Source: Nemertoderma westbladi (Eukaryota > Xenacoelomorpha > Nemertodermatida > Nemertodermatidae). Taken from it: DNA of 64,000 nucleotides. The notes under the pieces were generated by a model. It had not been told where the DNA came from. It searched no databases and saw nothing but the letters and a program-made list of their open reading frames with translations. The translations under genes and the position numbers were made by a program. The stretch spans positions 30,951 to 94,950 of the forward strand of contig JAUCBJ010007687.1 of the NCBI GenBank assembly GCA_032718475.1, read 5' to 3'. Each line of letters begins with the position of its first letter. Position 1 is the stretch's first letter. This document shows positions 58,988 through 64,000 of the stretch, piece by piece.

Positions 58988-59049
58988 ACATTGTATATTG
59001 ACTAATGTTAATTAAGCGAGCTAATTACGCTTAGTCAATATACAATGTT
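58987..59049. repeat. 63-bp perfect-arm hairpin
   Basis: AACATTGTATATTGACTAA pairs perfectly over 19 bp with its inverted copy; the loop also contains AATTA...TAATT. It adjoins the LTR end. Confidence 0.7.
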
Positions 59050-59159
59050 CCACCACTCAATATAATATTACCTTACAAGCAGTACCACACTGACAGACTG
59101 ACAACCAGCCTAGAAAGCTAGGCCTACCACATACAGCAATAGCAGTGAGCAGTACCGGT

Positions 59160-59526
59160 TGTAAAAGCTTTTGCGGACATAACAAGTCATTTTTACGCAA
59201 TGCGCAAAATACTCTAAAATAGCCCTAAAATTATCCAACTACGCGACGGGAAGGAAATAAGGAATTAGAACCCAGATGACGAAATATGTCAGCTGATTCT
59301 CTGTGTACGTGGAAGTTCTTTGTTCTGTCGTATTCAGCCAATCAGAGCAATTTTCACTTTATGGCTAACAGAAACCTATGGAAACTCGCGCAATGCATTA
59401 CGGTCTTTGTTTACTATTTTCTGAGCATCAGAACCAACTCAGAATTTCTGTGCTTCTGTGCGGAAGTTTCAGACTTTGGCCTAGGAACATCAGATGGCCT
59501 TGGTTATAAGAACGTAAATCTATTAC
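59160..59526 (+). repeat. Giant-element LTR, 5' part
   Basis: Starts TGTAAAAGCTTTTGCGGAC and follows the LTR for ~365 bp to TATAAGAACGTAAATCTATT. It carries one U3 repeat unit, against two in copy 2. Confidence 0.8.
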
Positions 59527-59551
59527 TGTATTAACCTACCTTATTTCTGTG

Positions 59552-59640
59552 GAGTAGATGGTGTTCCCCCTGAGGTCTTTAAAATACCTGAGTGTTTAAA
59601 GCTCATCTATCCGTCAGTATAGAATATAAATCTCAGAAAA
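59552..59640 (+). pseudogene. Possible LINE RT fragment
   Basis: Reads VDGVPPEVFKIPECLKLIYP, like the DGIPPE motif of LINE reverse transcriptases, before the frame is lost. Short and weak. Confidence 0.3.
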
Positions 59641-60485
59641 TTTACTACAGAATTGTTTGTCGTAGTAAAGTAGCGAGATCGGCAATGAAAATAATAAATA
59701 ATGTTGGCGATAAACAGTTCCCTTGCACGCTTGCAGCCTTATAGTTGCCTACTCCCTACATACTGAACTGACATATATACTAGGCCTATATATATATATT
59801 CAGATATTGTATTTACATTACATGTACCGGTATCTTATTTCTGTATTTACCTCGACTGGGGGTGTACATTCTACCGGTAATATTCGTTAATAGCTTATCG
59901 TTGCATGATTTTGTTAATCTACCTGTATTGCTATATATTTGTAGTACGTTAGGCCTATCATATTCAATTTGCGGGTTAATGTTGAATTAATAAACATTAT
60001 TCAGTATTCCGTTTGTCATATTTGCAAATTTTTCTGTTAAATGCTGAAATGAATATATGAAGAAACTAAAGTAACTGAAGTACAGGGCAATTTAACTATG
60101 ATGCCAAACAATGTCCCCACTTGTTGGGAGGTTTGGAATGTTTGACCTCTGTCGACAGACTCGATCATAGCGTTTCGAAATATGATTAAAATCCATCCAA
60201 TCCAAACTGTGACTGAAAGAAAGCCCATTAAATTCTGGACAAAATACTGAAATAGGAACTCTCATTTAACAAATGAGTACCGGTAAACAGATAGGAAGAT
60301 ATCAGCGAATACTGGAATAAGACAACGATATGCCAAACCTCCTAACCTCTGTTGTTTCAACTTTCCGATCGTTTTTGTGTTTTATAGTTTCAGATCTGGC
60401 TTCCTAGGTACAAATGTAGGTCTGTAGGTAGGAAGATCGCTCCTTATTGTTGGTAACTTGATTTCAGGATTTTCGTTGATTAATT
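59641..60485. other. Upstream region of the PDPR-like gene
   Basis: AT-rich 850 bp. It should contain the promoter and 5' UTR. Nothing specific was recognised. Confidence 0.4.
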
Positions 60486-62987
60486 ATGATAATGAACAGT
60501 ATTATTCCATTGAGAAGGTTTCATCGTTCTTACAGACGTCGCTTCTCTTCATTTCAACCTCGATCGAAGATTATTATATGCGGAGGAGGTCTATACGGTC
60601 TGTCTACCGCTTACCATCTTATTAAACTCGGTTGCGGCCACGTCACCATTTTGGAACAAGGTAGTGTTGGTTGCGGAACCACCTGGTTTACAGCTGGTGT
60701 CGTTCCAACGATTCTTACCCCAGGTAACATACTGAACCATTATGTAGCTAGTGAGACACACCGCCTATACCGACAGTTGGAAAAAGAGACTGGATTACCA
60801 ACTGGTTACATTAAGTGTGGTGCTATATACGTCGCGAGGAATGCAGATCGCTTGATTGCAATACGGCGTTACCAGTCGGTACTGGAATCGTTCGGGTACA
60901 AACCGACACTGTTGGAGCCGGAAGACTGCAGTCGTTACTCTGAGTTCGTACACACCGGGGATCTGGTAGGGGGTGTCTGGGACCCAGATTCCGCGGTGGT
61001 GAACCCGCGACTGGCGGTTAGCGCCCTCGTCAGCGCGATACGGACGGGTGGCGGTGCGATACGGGAGGCGGTAGAGGTAACCGGGGTAACAACGAGTGAG
61101 TCCCGGGTCCTCGGAGTCGAGACTTCCTCCGGGACTATCGATTGCGACGTGTTTATAAACTGCGCTGGTCGTTGGGCGCGGGACGTTGGGCTGTTGTGTG
61201 GTGTGAGGGTGCCGGTGCAGTCCTGCGAGCAGATTGTATTGAGTACCGGGCCGGTTGCGGCGGTTCCCACCCCTTCCGTTGTAGACAACGATGGAGGAAT
61301 ATCTCTATTCACTTCCGACTCTCGTATATTGGCGGTGGGCGGTGAGACGTTATGTACGCCGGTGTTTACCGACGACGTGGTACCCCCCACCCCCCACCAA
61401 GAACTTCCCACCCGCTGGGAGGCCCTCCAACCGTTCATATCGGAGGTTCTCACTCGCTACCCTCGGCTGTCCTCCGTCACCCTCCACAGTTTGCTCACCT
61501 TCCCGGAGGCATTCACCCCCGATGGATCCCCCATCGTGGGAGCCGTACCCGGGATTAGCAACTACTTCGTGGCGGCGGGTAGCCACACTCAGACGGCTGG
61601 CGGCGCCGGCGGCGTGGGCCGTATTGTGGCGGACATGGTGACCTCGGGGGAGGCGGGTATCTCCACCTGGGGCTTCAACCCGCAGCGGTTCGGCAACGTC
61701 CACAACGTGCGCTGCTTCCTTATGGACCGGGTTGCCGAGTCGGCGGCCACGCATCGCGTCCTCCGCTACCCCAAGAACAACCACCACTCGGCCCGGAAGG
61801 TCCGCTGCTCCGCCTTGTACCCCCGTCTAGAGGCAGCGGGCGCCCACTTCGGCGAGTTGTTCGGCTGCGAGCGCGCCATCTACTTCCGATCGGACTCGGA
61901 GGCGGATTACGGAGCCGGAGGGTTCGGTAAACTCGGCTCGTTCCCCATGGTGGAGCAGGAGTACTGGGCCTGCAGACAGAACGTCGGACTTATCGACATA
62001 TCGTCCTACACTAAGTACCGACTCTCCGGGGCCGACGTTCTCGCCTTCCTGCAGTATCTGTGCGCGAACGACGTCGACTGCCCGGTGGGCTCCGTCATCC
62101 ACACGGGAATGTTGAACCAACACGGCGGATACGAGAACGACTGCTCCTTGGCGCGTCTCGGAGAGCGGCATTACTACCTGGTGGCTCCGACCGTGCAGCA
62201 CACTCGGATAAACACGTGGATGCAACGGCACCGCTTCGGGGACGTGGAGATAACCGACGTCACGGATCTGTACACCGCCATCAATGTTATAGGGCCGTCG
62301 GCGCGGCAGCTGCTCGAGGTGATGGCCGAGGGCCGGTTGGACGGACGAGCGATGCGTTGTTCCGAGATTAGCGTCGGCTATGCGCCCAACTGTATCGCCC
62401 TGGGGGTGACCCACTGCGGGGAGCCGGGTTGGACGGTCTACATACCCAATCAGTACGCGGTGTCCGTGTACGACGCGCTGATGGAGACGGGGCGGGAACT
62501 GGGGGTCGCCAACGTGGGTTACCACGCGATGCGATGGCTGCGGATAGAGAAGCTGTTCGTCTACTGGGGGCAGGACTTCGGTTCCATGGACACGCCGTAC
62601 GAGATCGGGAGGGACCATCGTGTTAAACTCAATACCGATATCCTGTTCATAGGGAGGGACGCGTTGCTAAGGCAACGCGATCAAGGGGTCACTAAGAAGT
62701 TCGTTATGTTGACGCTAGAGGAGCACGACGTAGACAGGGACCTGTGGGCCTGGGGAGGGGAGCCGGTCTATCTGGACAACCACGTTGTCGGGAGGGTCAC
62801 CACTTCCGGCTACGGGTTCACTCTACAGAAACTCGTGTGTTTGGCCTTCGTTACTCGACCGAGTGATGACGTCAGCAAGCAGTTGCTACCCATATCTACC
62901 GGCTATATCTCTAAAGCTAAGTTCGCAGTAGATATTGCTGGACGGAGGTTTCCCGCTAAAGCTAGTGTCTACCCGCCCTTACTGTAG
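60486..62987 (+). CDS. PDPR: Pyruvate dehydrogenase phosphatase regulatory subunit-like protein
   Basis: 833 residues in one exon. PDPR is the mitochondrial regulatory flavoprotein that lowers the Mg2+ sensitivity of pyruvate dehydrogenase phosphatase and so controls PDH reactivation. Residues 1-28 are Arg/Ser-rich, as in a matrix-targeting signal. A DAO-type FAD fold follows (GGGLYG at 33-38). GTTWFTAG at 64-71 has Phe where sarcosine and dimethylglycine dehydrogenases have the His that binds FAD covalently; PDPR also lacks that His. Then come the linker and glycine-cleavage T-protein-like domains. IHTGMLNQHGGYENDCSLAR, the WAWGGEPVY region (~755) and the DIAGRRFPAKASVYP end match PDPR better than SARDH or DMGDH. 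The length is near the ~880 of vertebrates. The first of two near ATGs (60486, 60492) is used. The coding region is GC- and CpG-rich in an AT-rich setting and has no introns, whereas vertebrate PDPR is multi-exon; a retrocopy or intron loss is possible. No disabling mutation was seen. Confidence 0.9.
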   Translation: MIMNSIIPLRRFHRSYRRRFSSFQPRSKIIICGGGLYGLSTAYHLIKLGCGHVTILEQGSVGCGTTWFTAGVVPTILTPGNILNHYVASETHRLYRQLEKETGLPTGYIKCGAIYVARNADRLIAIRRYQSVLESFGYKPTLLEPEDCSRYSEFVHTGDLVGGVWDPDSAVVNPRLAVSALVSAIRTGGGAIREAVEVTGVTTSESRVLGVETSSGTIDCDVFINCAGRWARDVGLLCGVRVPVQSCEQIVLSTGPVAAVPTPSVVDNDGGISLFTSDSRILAVGGETLCTPVFTDDVVPPTPHQELPTRWEALQPFISEVLTRYPRLSSVTLHSLLTFPEAFTPDGSPIVGAVPGISNYFVAAGSHTQTAGGAGGVGRIVADMVTSGEAGISTWGFNPQRFGNVHNVRCFLMDRVAESAATHRVLRYPKNNHHSARKVRCSALYPRLEAAGAHFGELFGCERAIYFRSDSEADYGAGGFGKLGSFPMVEQEYWACRQNVGLIDISSYTKYRLSGADVLAFLQYLCANDVDCPVGSVIHTGMLNQHGGYENDCSLARLGERHYYLVAPTVQHTRINTWMQRHRFGDVEITDVTDLYTAINVIGPSARQLLEVMAEGRLDGRAMRCSEISVGYAPNCIALGVTHCGEPGWTVYIPNQYAVSVYDALMETGRELGVANVGYHAMRWLRIEKLFVYWGQDFGSMDTPYEIGRDHRVKLNTDILFIGRDALLRQRDQGVTKKFVMLTLEEHDVDRDLWAWGGEPVYLDNHVVGRVTTSGYGFTLQKLVCLAFVTRPSDDVSKQLLPISTGYISKAKFAVDIAGRRFPAKASVYPPLL

Positions 62988-63329
62988 AGCTGAAAATGTT
63001 TGTAGTTTTTTTTTAATTATAGTTATAAGAACAAAATATTATTTTGTACTTAAATAATTAATTTAATATGCCAATTTAATTAAGCAATCAGAACTATATA
63101 TATATATATATCACAGGTAAATAAAATAGATTCCATGTTAATTTAGTCCACCCATCCTAGTCGACTTTGCATTAGCGATGGTTCTCTTATTTCCTACAAT
63201 CGTTTTCACATTGATTGCTTTAAAGTCCTAACCACCTTATTTCAGAACCGATGTGATTTTCAATCTATCCCGCGATAAAACGACCTTCCTGGTGTTCGTT
63301 CTCCATAGACAATCTCCATTAGCAGAAAT
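62988..63329. other. Downstream of the PDPR-like gene
   Basis: AT-rich, includes a short TA microsatellite near 63097-63110. No gene seen. Confidence 0.4.
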
Positions 63330-63580
63330 TGGAGATTCTGAGAGACGGGGGGAGACTTTACGCAAATCCCTTCTCGGCAAATTACTAACTCATCTCAATG
63401 AAAGGTGCAGGTTACAGTGGCACGTTATTCTAACCAAAACAATAAGTAAAGTCAATAGAACAGGATACAGTTTTATTTTTGGGAGTAATCATCTGTTATT
63501 TGAGTCGATTTCTCCTGGAGAGGGATGAATTTTGATTGCGGTGACAGCAGCCCCCCCCCCCCCCCCCCCCCCCCCCCCAA
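63330..63580. repeat. Dispersed repeat, copy B, with poly-C tail
   Basis: Matches 2440-2690. Ends in a C run of about 29 (63551-63579). Shared blocks include GGTTACAGTGGCACGTTATT and CCTGGAGAGGGAT. Confidence 0.6.
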
Positions 63581-64000
63581 CTGGATTCTGAATACCAAAT
63601 TATACCAGAGATATTCATATTTACCTTTTTGTAATTATGTTGTCTGCGAAAGATGGAGAGAGGGAGAGGTGGGAGGATGAGAGGGAAGAGAAGGGGAAAC
63701 TAAGGTAGCAATGGAACGGAATGAAACCAAGCAGACAGACATGGCGGAAGGAGATGCGTGGAAAAGGGCTGCCACTGTTCAAATAATGGGATGAACTTAA
63801 CAAAGTTCATTAGTTAACGTATAAGTTCCATGTAAAATAAAGTTTTGTTTGTAAAATTGGGAGTAAAGTTTGCTAAAGTATTATTATTATTACTTTCCCT
63901 CACATATCCTACCCTGGGTTCTAAGTCTCTAGTGTTGCTACTAATAGATGCGGAATCCTATACCGCGTGGAAATTAAAACCCCTGAAAGTGAAAAGTTTG
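63581..64000. other. Unannotated right end
   Basis: A purine-rich stretch (63640-63720) and AT-rich sequence. No gene or repeat recognised. Confidence 0.4.

Noticed and set aside
61827-62618. 263-codon antisense frame in the PDPR-like gene
   Set aside because: A GC-rich coding region often leaves the antisense frame open; no domain, no splice or start evidence.
60486-62987. Bacterial origin of the intronless GC-rich gene
   Set aside because: Sequence features are those of animal PDPR, including a mitochondrial-type N-terminus; intron absence and GC content alone do not support transfer.

Overview
The window is nuclear DNA of a metazoan, probably a marine invertebrate. It is AT-rich, has GT-AG introns, standard code, extensive satellites and retroelements, and three host genes with animal domains; I cannot place the species. 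The host genes are: a cysteine-rich repeat protein (terminal exon, 548-1716, minus), a secreted protein with a Pro/Thr-rich repeat region and two ShKT domains (four exons, 46798-48557, minus), and an intronless, GC-rich PDPR-like flavoprotein (60486-62987, plus).

From 3.5 to 46.7 kb the window is almost entirely two copies of one very large BEL/Pao-type LTR retroelement in opposite orientation with 5' LTRs facing each other. Copy 1 (3490-18984, minus) sits in a LINE 3' end with a near-perfect 5-bp target duplication (ACCGG/ACCAG). Copy 2 (21202-46723, plus) sits in a 38-bp satellite with a perfect 5-bp duplication (AACTA). Both have ~1.17-kb LTRs (TGTAAAAGC...GCGCGAACA), a gag, a pol (zinc knuckles, protease, reverse transcriptase, RNase H, integrase), a conserved ~1.3-kb post-pol region with repeated hairpins, and then a very long third gene in the place where env would be, ending next to a polypurine tract (GGGAGCGG) and the 3' LTR. 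That third gene, roughly 1,370 codons when the parts kept by the two copies are counted, resembles no envelope I recognise. It has CxxC pairs, a CCHC zinc knuckle and a basic tail. It is the strongest candidate here for something undescribed. Both copies are broken by stops, frameshifts, deletions and nested insertions.

A second, unrelated BEL element (37248-42975) is nested in the third gene of copy 2. It is flanked by inverted, not direct, LTRs, and the right arm carries the primer-binding site too; it still has a 5-bp target duplication. This looks like the fossil of a failed strand transfer during reverse transcription that was nonetheless integrated.

The right part holds the ShKT gene, a 4.8-kb array of a 43-bp satellite that lacks stop codons and so produces giant false reading frames, a 1.46-kb array of a 14-bp satellite, an LTR remnant of the giant element split by a 1.56-kb TTAA-flanked (piggyBac-like) non-autonomous transposon, and the PDPR gene.
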